Shown: positions 53,104-61,607 of the stretch, piece after piece
Numbering within the stretch: the stretch's first letter is position 1
Layout: each line of letters starts with the position of its first letter
NCBI RefSeq assembly: GCF_024519285.1
Contig: NZ_JAMZCY010000001.1
Coordinates: 1,302,001 to 1,366,000, forward strand
DNA length: 64,000 bases
Source: Cohnella sp. WQ 127256
GTDB taxonomy: Bacteria; Bacillota; Bacilli; Paenibacillales; Paenibacillaceae
Direction: 5' to 3'
Position numbers and translations under genes: made by a program
The notes under the pieces: model-generated
Database searches by the model: none
The model's input: the letters and a program-made list of their open reading frames with translations, nothing else
What the model was told of the DNA's origin: nothing

Positions 53104-54300
53104 TTAATGTTCTTTTTCTTTCCGTTGTCCTCCGACCCAAGCTCCTCCCGCGAATACGGCTTGACGTCGCGGCGAGGAAGCGATCGCATGCATCGGATTG
53201 AGGCTGTCGATAAGGATGAAATCCGCACGTTCGCCTACTTTTGGCGCAATTGAAGGTAAGAATTCCGAGATCAGTGGATAGATGCGTTGAAGCTGTTCAT
53301 CCGTACGCCATCCAAGCTTTTCGGATAACCTCGAGCCGCGCGCAAGCAGGTCCCCATCTCCATAAGGACTCCAAGCATCCCGGATGTTATCGCATCCGAT
53401 CCCCACCCTTACGCCTGCCTCCAGTAATTGCTCTACTCTTGGCATAGGCGAATCTAGTGGAACACTAGTAATAATCTCGATATCCGCCTCTTTCAACCGC
53501 TCCGCTATGTCCAGAGATTCGGCCTCCGATACTTGTCCCAGACAGTATGCGTGACTCACCGCGTTTCTTCCGCGCTTGCCTGCCTCAAGGGTCAACTCCG
53601 CTAAACGATCTATCGTATATAGACCTAGATGACCCGGATCGTGCAGGTGCAAATCGATTCCTGCATCGAATTCTATACTCAACTCGAACATCGCTTGCAA
53701 GCTTCCTTCCACTTGGCGATCCAGACTTGCCGGATCGACTCCGCCAATCAGGTCCGCACCCGCTCTCATCGCTTCCTTCATCACCGGAATCGAACCCGAT
53801 CGGAGAAGTCCTTGTTGCGGGAATGCCACGATCTCGATGTCCATCCGATCGGAGTAATCCGATCTGACCTTCAGGATTTCCTCCAGGTGACTTACTCCGA
53901 TCTTCGGATCAACGTCGACATGTGTACGTATCCCAGTCGTTCCGTGCTCCAGAAGTAAATCAAGCAGTCGTCTAGCCCTTTCGCCAGCGGAAGTCGGTAA
54001 CGAAGCCAAATGCGATTTTTCGAACGATAACTGTTCCGGCAAAGCAATGAACGACTTCAACGATTTCCAAGGCTCCCCAAGAAAATGCTTGTCCAGGTGG
54101 ACGTGCCGATCTTTCAACGCGGGGAGATACATCAATCCCTCGGCATTCCATGATGCGTTCGAAAGCTCGCCATCTTTAGCTTCTGAGCTTGGTTGAATGT
54201 GTGAGAAGATTCCTAGCGTTTGATTGATTTGAATATCAAACCTTTGTAAGCCAATTGTTACGTTCTTGATGAGTAAGGTTTCCAATGCTAATGCCCCCAT
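53104..54300 (-). CDS. Amidohydrolase, cytosine-deaminase-like
   Basis: A 398-residue TIM-barrel metal hydrolase. Motifs are the first-strand pair in LKDRHVHLDKHFLGEPW (His-x-His), THVDVDP, QQGLL, DLHLHDPG, SHAYCLG and the closing GCDNIRDAWSPYGDGDLL with the metal-binding Asp. All match the cytosine deaminase (CodA) subgroup. ATG 54300 is preferred to the GTG at 54324; GGAAGGA lies between them. It is the first gene of the six-gene operon and starts 209 bases from the divergent PucR gene. It probably deaminates or hydrolyses an imported heterocycle; exact substrate unknown. Confidence 0.85.
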   Translation of the reverse strand: MGALALETLLIKNVTIGLQRFDIQINQTLGIFSHIQPSSEAKDGELSNASWNAEGLMYLPALKDRHVHLDKHFLGEPWKSLKSFIALPEQLSFEKSHLASLPTSAGERARRLLDLLLEHGTTGIRTHVDVDPKIGVSHLEEILKVRSDYSDRMDIEIVAFPQQGLLRSGSIPVMKEAMRAGADLIGGVDPASLDRQVEGSLQAMFELSIEFDAGIDLHLHDPGHLGLYTIDRLAELTLEAGKRGRNAVSHAYCLGQVSEAESLDIAERLKEADIEIITSVPLDSPMPRVEQLLEAGVRVGIGCDNIRDAWSPYGDGDLLARGSRLSEKLGWRTDEQLQRIYPLISEFLPSIAPKVGERADFILIDSLNPMHAIASSPRRQAVFAGGAWVGGQRKEKEH

Positions 54301-54509
54301 TATTCTGAACTTTTCCTTCCTCACTTTCTCGCTTTTTAATTTTGTGTTTTCCTACCTGTTTAGTATGATATATAATAGTCCCAATAAAGTCATTGTACGA
54401 TTGATCCAAATATGCCCTTCGCCATAGTAACAATCATCCAAATCGCATCGCCTTGACACCATCCATATTTATAGCAAAACCTATTTAAGCAACAACCGGG
54501 AGTGACAAT

Positions 54510-56198
54510 ATGCAACTTGGACAATTACTAGCAAGCAACATATACCATAACGCGAAAGTGATCGTGGGAGACAATGGGCTGTCGCGCAACGTTCAGTCCG
54601 TCAATATTATGGACGCTCCGGACATTATCAACTATTTGAAACCCGAAGAGTTTTTGCTAACTAACGGTTATTTCATTAAGGATCATCCCGAAGCTTTCAT
54701 CCAGCTCATCGAGCACATGGACCGATTGAATTGCCCTGGCATCGGGGTGAAATCCCACCGTTTTTCTCTCGAAATTCCTGCTAATGTGCTGGAGAAAGCT
54801 ACTCTCCTGCAATTTCCGATCATCGAGTTATCCGGGATCCCGCAGTCTCTGGGAGAAATCCTGCAATTGTCTACCAGCCTCATTCTAGACAACAAAAATG
54901 ATGAGCTGCGATATGCGCTCACCATCCATAAGAAATTTTCTACTCTCGTCATGCACGGTCAAGGAATACCGGAGATCATCGATTCCTTGGCACAATCCCT
55001 CTTATCACCAATTCTTCTCATAAATAGTAACAATCAGATTAAGGGGCAATCCTCTCACTTTGATCAACTTGATCGCAATTTATTTTTGGAGGATACCATG
55101 AATGCGATTTCGCGCTTGTCGCTGCGTAAGCCTGCTCTATTGCGCAGCTTCCAAACGGAATACCTGCTACCTTATCGGCACTTGGATGTTTACCCTATTA
55201 ATACCTATCGGCATGAAGGCTACCTTGTCGCTTTCCGGGAAAATCCGCCCTTGAACAAATCATCCGCGCTTGCAATCGAGCAAGCCGCCAACGTCATTGG
55301 AATGGAATTGACCAAGCAGCAAGCGCTCAAGGAACGTTCGCGCCGTTACAAAAATGAGTTTTTCTCCGATCTCATCGATGGGTATATCGTGTCGGAACAA
55401 GAAGCCATGCATATGGGAAAAAAATATGGTCTGCAGCTGGAAAAAAGCTATTTGCTCGTCGTGCTTCGCAATGATGATTTACTTGGAAAAGACGTACGTG
55501 AAGGGCAAACCCAATTCGAAGAAAAACAAATTTCAGAACGAGATATGCAATACGACTTGATCAAGCATCATTTCTCCCTCCTGGATGTTCCTTTCGTTAT
55601 GTTCACCCGAAACGATTTATTCGTGATGCTGGTGAAAGTGAAGGAAACGGGGTGGGATGAAGCCGCGTTCATCCGGTACACCGAGGAGATATCAGACCAA
55701 CTCTACGATAACGCCCGGCTCAGCATCTCGATTGGGATCGGTAAGCTGATCACTCATGCACTCGACATTGGGATTTCCTACAATGAGGCAATGAAGGCAC
55801 TCCAGTTCGGTTATCACATGAAAAAGAAACGCTTCGTCCAGTCCTATCAATCCAATGGAATCGGTCACTTGCTACGCTTGATTCCTCCCGACGAATTAAC
55901 CCAATTTTTCGAGGAAACGTTTAAGTGCTTCTCTTCGTTGAATGCTCATGAGAGCAAAGAGCTCATGCGTACTTTGAAAGTGTATTACGACAATCAATGC
56001 CAGCTCGTGGAAACGAGCAAACAGCTATTCGTCCATCGTAATACAGTCGTATACAGATTGGAGAAATGCGAGAAGCTATCCGGTGTCCATTTGCGCGACC
56101 CAATGGTCAGCTTGCAATTTCGCATCGCTTTCGCGCTAGAACCGTTCATAAAATCGAAAATCAATTCATCTGCAGCTCAAATACCGTCAATTCCATGA
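54510..56198 (+). CDS. PucR-family transcriptional regulator
   Basis: A 562-residue activator. Residues 1-125 are the PucR N-terminal domain (IMDAPDIINYLKPEEFLLTNGY). The centre (about 300-440) has the degenerate GGDEF-like region with LSISIGIGKLI. The C-terminal helix-turn-helix at about 490-545 shows TLKVYYDNQCQLVETSKQLFVHRNTVVYRLEK (in parts). In bacilli PucR controls purine catabolism genes. Here it is divergent from the amidohydrolase-ssuABC operon and is the obvious regulator of it. Confidence 0.9.
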   Translation: MQLGQLLASNIYHNAKVIVGDNGLSRNVQSVNIMDAPDIINYLKPEEFLLTNGYFIKDHPEAFIQLIEHMDRLNCPGIGVKSHRFSLEIPANVLEKATLLQFPIIELSGIPQSLGEILQLSTSLILDNKNDELRYALTIHKKFSTLVMHGQGIPEIIDSLAQSLLSPILLINSNNQIKGQSSHFDQLDRNLFLEDTMNAISRLSLRKPALLRSFQTEYLLPYRHLDVYPINTYRHEGYLVAFRENPPLNKSSALAIEQAANVIGMELTKQQALKERSRRYKNEFFSDLIDGYIVSEQEAMHMGKKYGLQLEKSYLLVVLRNDDLLGKDVREGQTQFEEKQISERDMQYDLIKHHFSLLDVPFVMFTRNDLFVMLVKVKETGWDEAAFIRYTEEISDQLYDNARLSISIGIGKLITHALDIGISYNEAMKALQFGYHMKKKRFVQSYQSNGIGHLLRLIPPDELTQFFEETFKCFSSLNAHESKELMRTLKVYYDNQCQLVETSKQLFVHRNTVVYRLEKCEKLSGVHLRDPMVSLQFRIAFALEPFIKSKINSSAAQIPSIP

Positions 56199-56207
56199 CG
56201 GTATCCG
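56184..56207. repeat. Inverted repeat after the PucR gene
   Basis: ATACCGTCA and TGACGGTAT face each other across a 6-base loop, overlapping the PucR stop codon. No T tract follows, so termination would be weak. Confidence 0.45.
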
Positions 56208-56226
56208 GTTTATCGGGTTTTAGTCA

Positions 56227-57174
56227 TTAGATCAAGTCGCTGATCGTGTAACTTGCAAACACTTGTCCCTTCATTAAAAAGCTTAGCGTCTGCGTCAGGT
56301 CGTAATCGAATGAGTCGGCCTTATTGCCCATAAGTAACGTTTGAGCCCAGCTGCGCAGAAGCAACTCTCTCTCGGCAGCGAGCTTAGGAAGAAAATCCTT
56401 ATTGAGTTGAACACCGAACACCACCGAATGTCGATTGGTATCGGTAATGTCCTCAGCAAACACTTCATTCCCTTGTGCATCAAAATACCCGACAACGTAG
56501 TCAGCAACATCGCTACCATAATTGAGGTCCAATTCGTAGCCCTCCTCCTTCAATTGCGCGAAAAAAGCCTGTGTATAGAAATAAGCGCTGTAAATGTCCG
56601 TGTGCTGGTGAAAATAATTGGCTAGGAACGTCTCGTGTGTGTTTCCGTCTTTGTCAGGCGTTATAACGACAAGCGCGTGATCTTCCGTATCGACTCCAAA
56701 TTCGACTAGGGTATCGAACGTACTTTCCAGAACAACCAGGTGCTGCTCGTCCCCATATTTGGGCGCGTACGTGCTGACGATTCGAATTCCCTGCTTAGAC
56801 GGCAAATTAAGAATTAAGTCCATTTGTTGGAACGCTGCATAAGAGTACCGTTCCGTCACCGTTCCCCCTATTCGCTTCGTCTCGTCCCGTAGCCACTTCT
56901 CCACAGCTTGCAAAGAACCATCCACTTTGTACTCATGCAATCGATACAGAGCATCGAGGTTTGTCTTTGTGTCTTCCAGATTGCGCAATTCTGTCAATAG
57001 ATCTGTTGGTGTGACGAAATCGCTGTAAGTGGCATCCGGTGAAAATGAGGGTGTAATTGCAGATGGAGTTGAGGATGGAGTTGAGGATTGGCTATTTTTA
57101 CTTGGGGTACTACTTGGACTTTGACAGCCCACTAGAATTAGAATGAAAATAAGAACAACATATGTCGATTTCAT
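56227..57174 (-). CDS. Lipoprotein, unknown function
   Basis: A 315-residue lipoprotein with lipobox ILVG-C at about 13-17, then a Ser/Thr/Pro linker to about 50. The mature domain has alternating helices and strands (LLTELRNLEDTKTNLDALYRLHEYK, then DLILNLPSKQGIRIVSTYAPK). I do not recognise a family. The region between 190 and 260 is acidic and Tyr/Phe-rich. It faces the PucR gene tail to tail. Confidence 0.65.
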   Translation of the reverse strand: MKSTYVVLIFILILVGCQSPSSTPSKNSQSSTPSSTPSAITPSFSPDATYSDFVTPTDLLTELRNLEDTKTNLDALYRLHEYKVDGSLQAVEKWLRDETKRIGGTVTERYSYAAFQQMDLILNLPSKQGIRIVSTYAPKYGDEQHLVVLESTFDTLVEFGVDTEDHALVVITPDKDGNTHETFLANYFHQHTDIYSAYFYTQAFFAQLKEEGYELDLNYGSDVADYVVGYFDAQGNEVFAEDITDTNRHSVVFGVQLNKDFLPKLAAERELLLRSWAQTLLMGNKADSFDYDLTQTLSFLMKGQVFASYTISDLI

Positions 57175-57240
57175 ACGTTAAACCTCCAACCGGATAAAAT
57201 GGTAATACCTGTTAGACGATTAAATTGTTGAATGGTTTCA

Positions 57241-57274
57241 AAAAATAAAAAGCCGACTTCTCTAATGAGAGTCG
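57241..57274 (-). terminator. Terminator overlapping the zinc-ribbon gene end
   Basis: On the minus strand GTCGACTCTC pairs with GAGA-GTCGGC and is followed by TTTTTATTTTTT. The stop codon of the zinc-ribbon frame lies in the loop. This shows the gene was once a transcribed unit. Confidence 0.75.
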
Positions 57275-57453
57275 ACCTGAAAATATGATACTCTATTGTA
57301 TTGAAAAACAATAATTGGATTAACTCCTCCACTGCTACATTGCGGACAACAATTGTTGCCACAACGAGGGCAATAAACCTTAAAGCAGTTTGTGCATTAA
57401 TACAGAGTATCCAAATTTTGCTTCTGATTTCCGCAATTCGGACAAGCTTTCAT
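57262..57453 (-). pseudogene. Zinc-ribbon protein gene interrupted by TAA
   Basis: From ATG 57453, with a strong GGGAGGGG site upstream, the frame reads 18 residues beginning MKACPNCGNQKQN, meets TAA at 57397-57399, and continues in the same frame for 44 more residues to TAG at 57262. The continuation has CTNCFKVYCPRCG and NNCCPQCSSGG, so cysteine pairs lie on both sides of the stop. A single change, AAA to TAA, would explain it. As it stands only an 18-residue peptide would be made. Read-through is possible but unsupported. Confidence 0.75.
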
Positions 57454-57552
57454 TGCCTGTTCCCCTCCCTTCCCAATCTTGTGCACTTACAGTCGTATGA
57501 ACAGTTCGATTGTACCAGAGCACCGCAGTGCAATACGCTGTTGTAAAAAAAC

Positions 57553-58839
57553 CTAAGCGAGGGAAAGTGCGGAAGCTCGGAAAATCTCTAGCAAGATTAC
57601 GTTTGAGCTAATCCATAGTCCGCCGAATACATAACCGGCAACAACATCGCTTGGATATTGAGATCCTAAATAAACCCCGCTAATACCTGTCATGAGGAGT
57701 ACTATGGAAATTATCAAAATAACAATTATACGAATTTTATAATTCCCATGGTGGCGAAGAAACAAAAAAGCTGTAAACCCATAAAACGTATAGGCCATAA
57801 ATACTTGTTCACTAGGGAAAGTAAATTCAATGCCACTTGGGCCGATTCGATGGAATAAACGCCTCAAGCCTACACACAGTCCTTCCCCTCCAACTACAAC
57901 TATGACATAGAAGGCAATCGTCAGAAGGCGATCGTTACCTTTGAACCTTATCCATAAGCTTGTGAGGAGAATTAAAGACAATATTAACGAAGAGGAACTA
58001 AAAATCGCCCAATGATTCATGGATTCATTCCAACTGGAATTAAATACTTGCCCGACGATATAAGAAGTAATTTCATCGAATCGGGTAAATTCATGCGATA
58101 AGAAATCGTGTATTATACCGATCATTAAAGAAAAGAATACAACGAATAATGCACCTGCAGTTAGGATAATAAACTTAACTTTGCCAACGGAATGGTACTG
58201 TTGCAGTTTCTTTTCCAACCAAACATCGATACGATTGCGAATACGCTGCTTATTTTTCTTATAGAGGATAATGAGTACATAGGCGATTACTGCTATCAAG
58301 CCTAAAATGAGCATGTAAAGATTGATGGTATGATGATATTGCTCCCATTTGGGGCCGAGCAGCTTACCGAGCGTAATGAAGACACTTACCCAGAGGAATG
58401 CCCCCGAATAGGCATAAATGGCATATTTACGGAAAGAAAGCCGCGTCGCGCCTGAGAAATAGCCTGTAATATGGCGAACTCCTGGAATGAAATAGGCGAT
58501 AATCAACATTTTGTTACCATAACGCTCGAACCATTTAGCTACGCTATCTAATTTCTCAGGACCAAAGTGAATCCGGGAACCGTACTTTTCGAAAAATGGT
58601 TTGCCTAGCCGATATCCTATCCAGTAAGCAATGGTCATCCCTAGCGATGCGCCTATTCCTCCGATAATCACACTAAGCAGCCAATCCAGTTTACCCTTAA
58701 AGACAATAAAACCTGCGTAAGTCATAATTAATTCTCCAGGCAGCGGAATGGCAAGAAGCTCTAAAAATAAGCAAAGAAAAAGAACGATATATCCATATTG
58801 CTCCAATAATCGGTTTAATATATCGCTCAGAAAGCTCAT
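57553..58839 (-). CDS. DedA (VTT) domain fused to a degenerate PAP2 domain
   Basis: A 428-residue membrane protein. Residues about 1-200 are a DedA/SNARE-associated domain: LELLAIPLPGELIMTYAG and YFIPGVRHITGYFSGATRLS, with the conserved Gly/Arg/His pattern of lipid scramblase-like DedA proteins. Residues about 230-420 have the six-helix PAP2 layout. However, the phosphatase motifs are altered: motif 1 ends RIGP rather than RPRP, motif 2 is PSEQ (342-345) rather than PSGH, and motif 3 is SG-x5-Q-x3-D (387-398) rather than SR-x5-H-x3-D. So it likely binds but does not hydrolyse lipid phosphates. Transcribed alone. Confidence 0.85.
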   Translation of the reverse strand: MSFLSDILNRLLEQYGYIVLFLCLFLELLAIPLPGELIMTYAGFIVFKGKLDWLLSVIIGGIGASLGMTIAYWIGYRLGKPFFEKYGSRIHFGPEKLDSVAKWFERYGNKMLIIAYFIPGVRHITGYFSGATRLSFRKYAIYAYSGAFLWVSVFITLGKLLGPKWEQYHHTINLYMLILGLIAVIAYVLIILYKKNKQRIRNRIDVWLEKKLQQYHSVGKVKFIILTAGALFVVFFSLMIGIIHDFLSHEFTRFDEITSYIVGQVFNSSWNESMNHWAIFSSSSLILSLILLTSLWIRFKGNDRLLTIAFYVIVVVGGEGLCVGLRRLFHRIGPSGIEFTFPSEQVFMAYTFYGFTAFLFLRHHGNYKIRIIVILIISIVLLMTGISGVYLGSQYPSDVVAGYVFGGLWISSNVILLEIFRASALSLA

Positions 58840-59020
58840 ACCTCTCCCTCCGATTTTCTAATGATAACGAAGCCGGCTTGTTCAATACATTAATCTATCA
58901 CAGGCAAATAGAGTGCTTTTAAGGTATTGTTTACCGATTTAGCTTCCTTACTCATGTCGTCAGAGATCGGATGGGGAAAGTGCCATTCGACAGTCGATTT
59001 TGGAGAATTATGATCAGTGC

Positions 59021-60376
59021 TTATGAGCAACAAGTAGATTTAGGTGGTGTAATCACTTTAATTGATTGACACCCCTCCTTGCTGCAATCGTCTTCGGATT
59101 GCCCCCCTGTTCTAGGTGCGGCTCCAATGCTACAAACACCTGTTTCTGGTAGCTCAAGCTCAACTTTCAATGCGGTTTCATAATCACCGGCAAGATAAGC
59201 AACAACAGATCTTATTTGTTCATAACCGGTTGCCATAAGGAAGGTTGGAGCACGGCCGTAGCTCTTCATACCCACAATGTAAAAGTCTTTTTCAGTATGT
59301 CGCAGCTCCCTTTCTCCGTGTGGTCGAACCGTACCACAGCTATGAACATTAGGGTCAATAAGTGGGGCAAGAGTTTCTATACTTTCGGTAGCTTGATCAA
59401 TGCTTAATCTAAGCTCACGCAAGAATGTGAAATCCGGTCGACTTCCAGTATTCACAATAATTTCATCAATCCCATGTAAATCCTGACTACCTTCATTGTT
59501 TTCACCGCTAATCGTCATTTTCTCACCTGATCGGCTTAGCTTTTGAATTCTAAATGGAGTAACAACCTGAATTTTTTCGGAGTTAACCAATTGGTGAATA
59601 CGGCTTCCTAGCTCTCCCCTTGCTTCTAATTGATCATTCTCTTCCCCACCATAGGCATCCTCCACACTGATCTTCCGCATGATCCACATAATCTTCACAC
59701 CTGAATCAGTATCTTTAAGCTGAGCAAGGTCTAATAATGTATTTAAAGCGGAGTGGCCACCACCGACCACAGCAATGCTCTTGCCTCTATATCTTTCTTT
59801 GTCTTTCCCTTGAATATTTGGAATACCATAATAAATATGCTCGCTTAGCGATTGTTCTTCATTCGTCCAGATTCCACTTGCATAGAGGGGATTGGAATGT
59901 CCCCAAGTTCCAGAAGCATCGATTACTGCCTTTGCTTCAAAACGTTGCATGGTACCTTCTACTTCAGTATAAATCACGAAAAGATTGTTCTCCCGTTGCT
60001 TTGATTTCATTTTGTCAGTGTCTTTTCTGCTTATCGCTATAACTTTAGCATTAAGAATAATTTGGGATTTTATCTCAGGAAGATTAGCTAATGGCTGCAA
60101 ATATTGTTCTAAGAACACTTGTCCCGTGGGTAAGTCATCAGGTGATGGCGCGCTCCATCCATATTTGGTCAACAATCTTACTGCTGCTTTATCAACATTG
60201 TAATGCCAAGGTGAAAACAAACGAACATGTCCCCAATCCGAAATATTGTGTCCGACTTGTGATCCTGCTTCTAAGAGAATGAAACTCTGTCCACGCTCGG
60301 CTAAATTCGCAGCCGCGGCTAAACCTATCGGACCTGCCCCAATGATCGCTACAGGTTTAACTTCAATATTTTTCAT
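59021..60376 (-). CDS. ArsO-like FAD-dependent oxidoreductase in an ArsR operon
   Basis: A 451-residue flavoprotein with two dinucleotide motifs, GAGPIG (about 13-18) and VVGGGHSALN (mid-protein). It has the monooxygenase-type segment DWGHVRLFSPWHYN and ends in PKSTCCS. Cys pairs near the C-terminus (DDCSKEGC and CC) could bind arsenite or another thiophile. ATG 60376 has GAGGAAAC upstream; the longer frame from 60418 reads through an operator. An arsR gene lies immediately upstream and the two share operator sequences. It resembles ArsO-type flavoproteins of arsenic operons. No arsB, acr3 or arsC is in the window. Confidence 0.75.
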   Translation of the reverse strand: MKNIEVKPVAIIGAGPIGLAAAANLAERGQSFILLEAGSQVGHNISDWGHVRLFSPWHYNVDKAAVRLLTKYGWSAPSPDDLPTGQVFLEQYLQPLANLPEIKSQIILNAKVIAISRKDTDKMKSKQRENNLFVIYTEVEGTMQRFEAKAVIDASGTWGHSNPLYASGIWTNEEQSLSEHIYYGIPNIQGKDKERYRGKSIAVVGGGHSALNTLLDLAQLKDTDSGVKIMWIMRKISVEDAYGGEENDQLEARGELGSRIHQLVNSEKIQVVTPFRIQKLSRSGEKMTISGENNEGSQDLHGIDEIIVNTGSRPDFTFLRELRLSIDQATESIETLAPLIDPNVHSCGTVRPHGERELRHTEKDFYIVGMKSYGRAPTFLMATGYEQIRSVVAYLAGDYETALKVELELPETGVCSIGAAPRTGGQSEDDCSKEGCQSIKVITPPKSTCCS

Positions 60377-60420
60377 AGTTGTTTCCTCCAATTCAAATAT
60401 ATCCATGACGCATTGCATTA

Positions 60421-60436
60421 ATCAAATTATTTTGAT
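60421..60436 (-). promoter_or_regulatory. ArsR operator before the flavoprotein gene
   Basis: ATCAAA-TTAT-TTTGAT is a perfect 6-bp inverted repeat between arsR and the flavoprotein gene. It matches the second copy at 60835-60850 in arms and spacing. Confidence 0.75.
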
Positions 60437-60483
60437 ATAAAATTCAGACGATTGCTATCTTCGCCAATCGCTCTAAACTCATG

Positions 60484-60804
60484 TCATTTCCGAAAAATGC
60501 AACATAATTCCGGTGACAGTAGTTGATTGACTTCTGTATGATTCAACTCATAGTAGCTCCAAGTCCCTCTTGTCTCACGGTTAATTAATCCGGCATCAAG
60601 TAAAATTCTAAGGTGGTACGACAGCTTGGATTGGGGCATATCTAAAATTTCTACAAGATCACAGACGCAAGTGTTTCCTCTTTGAGTTAGCTCATACATG
60701 ATTTGCAATCTCTTCTGGTCTGCTAATGCTTTAAACTTACTTTCATATGGCGTGAAATCAACTTTTCTGCCTTCTTGATCGATCAAGGGAAGCTCTTTAT
60801 TCAT
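60484..60804 (-). CDS. arsR: ArsR-family arsenic-type metalloregulator
   Basis: A 106-residue winged-helix repressor. The DNA-binding region has NTCVCDLVEILDMPQSKLSYHLRILLDAGLI: C46 and C48 form the CVC pair of classic As(III)/Sb(III) sensors at the start of helix alpha-3. A further CC pair (about 101-102) sits at the C-terminus. ATG 60804 follows AAGGAGG. It precedes the flavoprotein gene by 107 bases. Operators with ATCAAA/TTTGAT arms at 60835-60850 and 60421-60436 indicate autoregulation and control of the downstream gene. Confidence 0.9.
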   Translation of the reverse strand: MNKELPLIDQEGRKVDFTPYESKFKALADQKRLQIMYELTQRGNTCVCDLVEILDMPQSKLSYHLRILLDAGLINRETRGTWSYYELNHTEVNQLLSPELCCIFRK

Positions 60805-60834
60805 GATTATTCCTCCTTAGGATTCATCACATTA

Positions 60835-60850
60835 ATCAAATAAATTTGAT
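60835..60850 (-). promoter_or_regulatory. ArsR operator before arsR
   Basis: ATCAAA-TAAA-TTTGAT, an inverted repeat with the same arms and 4-base spacer as the site at 60421-60436. It lies 30 bases upstream of the arsR start codon. Confidence 0.8.
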
Positions 60851-61011
60851 TTAATGATCATATCATACTTATTTATTGTTTCATAATAACAAAAACAGCG
60901 GTAGTATAAAAACTTGAAATAAAGTCCTAGACTGCCGCTGAAATATTGAACTATTGTTAATGATTAGCATAATGAACCCGATGATGACGATCAACTTTAC
61001 GGGCTGTAAGT

Positions 61012-61308
61012 TTATATTAGTCCAGATTTTTGCAAAAGTCTCTGAACAAGAACTGCGACCTCCGCTCTAGAGATATACTCTTTTGGCTCAAGCTGATTAC
61101 CGTTCCTACCCGTCACAATTCCCACATCTAAGCAAGTTGCGATACTAACCTTCGCCCATTCGGATGCTAGATCGCCGTCTTCAAATTCACTTAGCAATTG
61201 TTCTGACTCATGTGCCTGAAGATTAACATGTAAACCTGTTATTTTCATCGCATTGGCAATCATAACCATGGACTGTTCTCTAGTAATCTTATTTTCTGGA
61301 GATTTCAA
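61012..61308 (-). pseudogene. C-terminal remnant of an SLH-domain protein
   Basis: Ninety-eight residues from a TTG without ribosome site. They match the end of an S-layer homology region: NKITREQSMVMIANAMKITGL, then a second SLH unit with FEDGDLASEWAKVSIATCLDVGIVTGRNGNQLEPKEYISRAEVAVLVQRLL (in parts). Intact SLH proteins have three such units after a long exported domain. Here the first unit is cut in the middle, a TAA lies just upstream in frame, and no signal peptide exists. It is a decayed surface-protein gene. Confidence 0.75.
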
Positions 61309-61484
61309 CTCGTAGACGGAGCATTAACTCTCCTAATATAAGTCTATAGAAGTCAAATAATAGAATAATGAAAGATGGAGTCATAAATGATATAAAAACG
61401 TATAACAATAATCTTATTTCCCCTAGAGCTGCCATAAGTTAAGCAGTTTGTCGTCATTCTAAATAATATTTTCGACTGATCAAA

Positions 61485-61510
61485 CAAAAAAAGAAGCCAC
61501 TGTGGCTTCT
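61485..61510 (-). terminator. Terminator of hydrolase copy 2
   Basis: On the minus strand AGAAGCCA-CAG-TGGCTTCT runs into seven Ts, about 98 bases after the hydrolase stop. The remaining span 61309-61484 shows nothing recognisable. Confidence 0.82.
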
Positions 61511-61560
61511 CTTCGATGTTAATACTTAAATTTTTCGTTTACTGAACGAAAGCCGAGGCG

Positions 61561-61597
61561 TCACATGCAAGTAAACTTACACATGCTGCCATAGCCG
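61561..61597. repeat. Copy of the kinase-end hairpin sequence
   Basis: TCACATGCAA and TTACACATGCTGCCATAGC repeat the sequence of the hairpins at 23124-23176 and 62708-62763. It sits at the hydrolase 3' end rather than after a kinase, and lacks a T tract. Confidence 0.5.
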
Positions 61598-61607
61598 CCG
61601 AAAGCAC

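Noticed and set aside
57397..57399. Selenocysteine-type recoding in the zinc-ribbon gene
   Set aside because: The stop is TAA, not TGA, and no selenocysteine element was seen.
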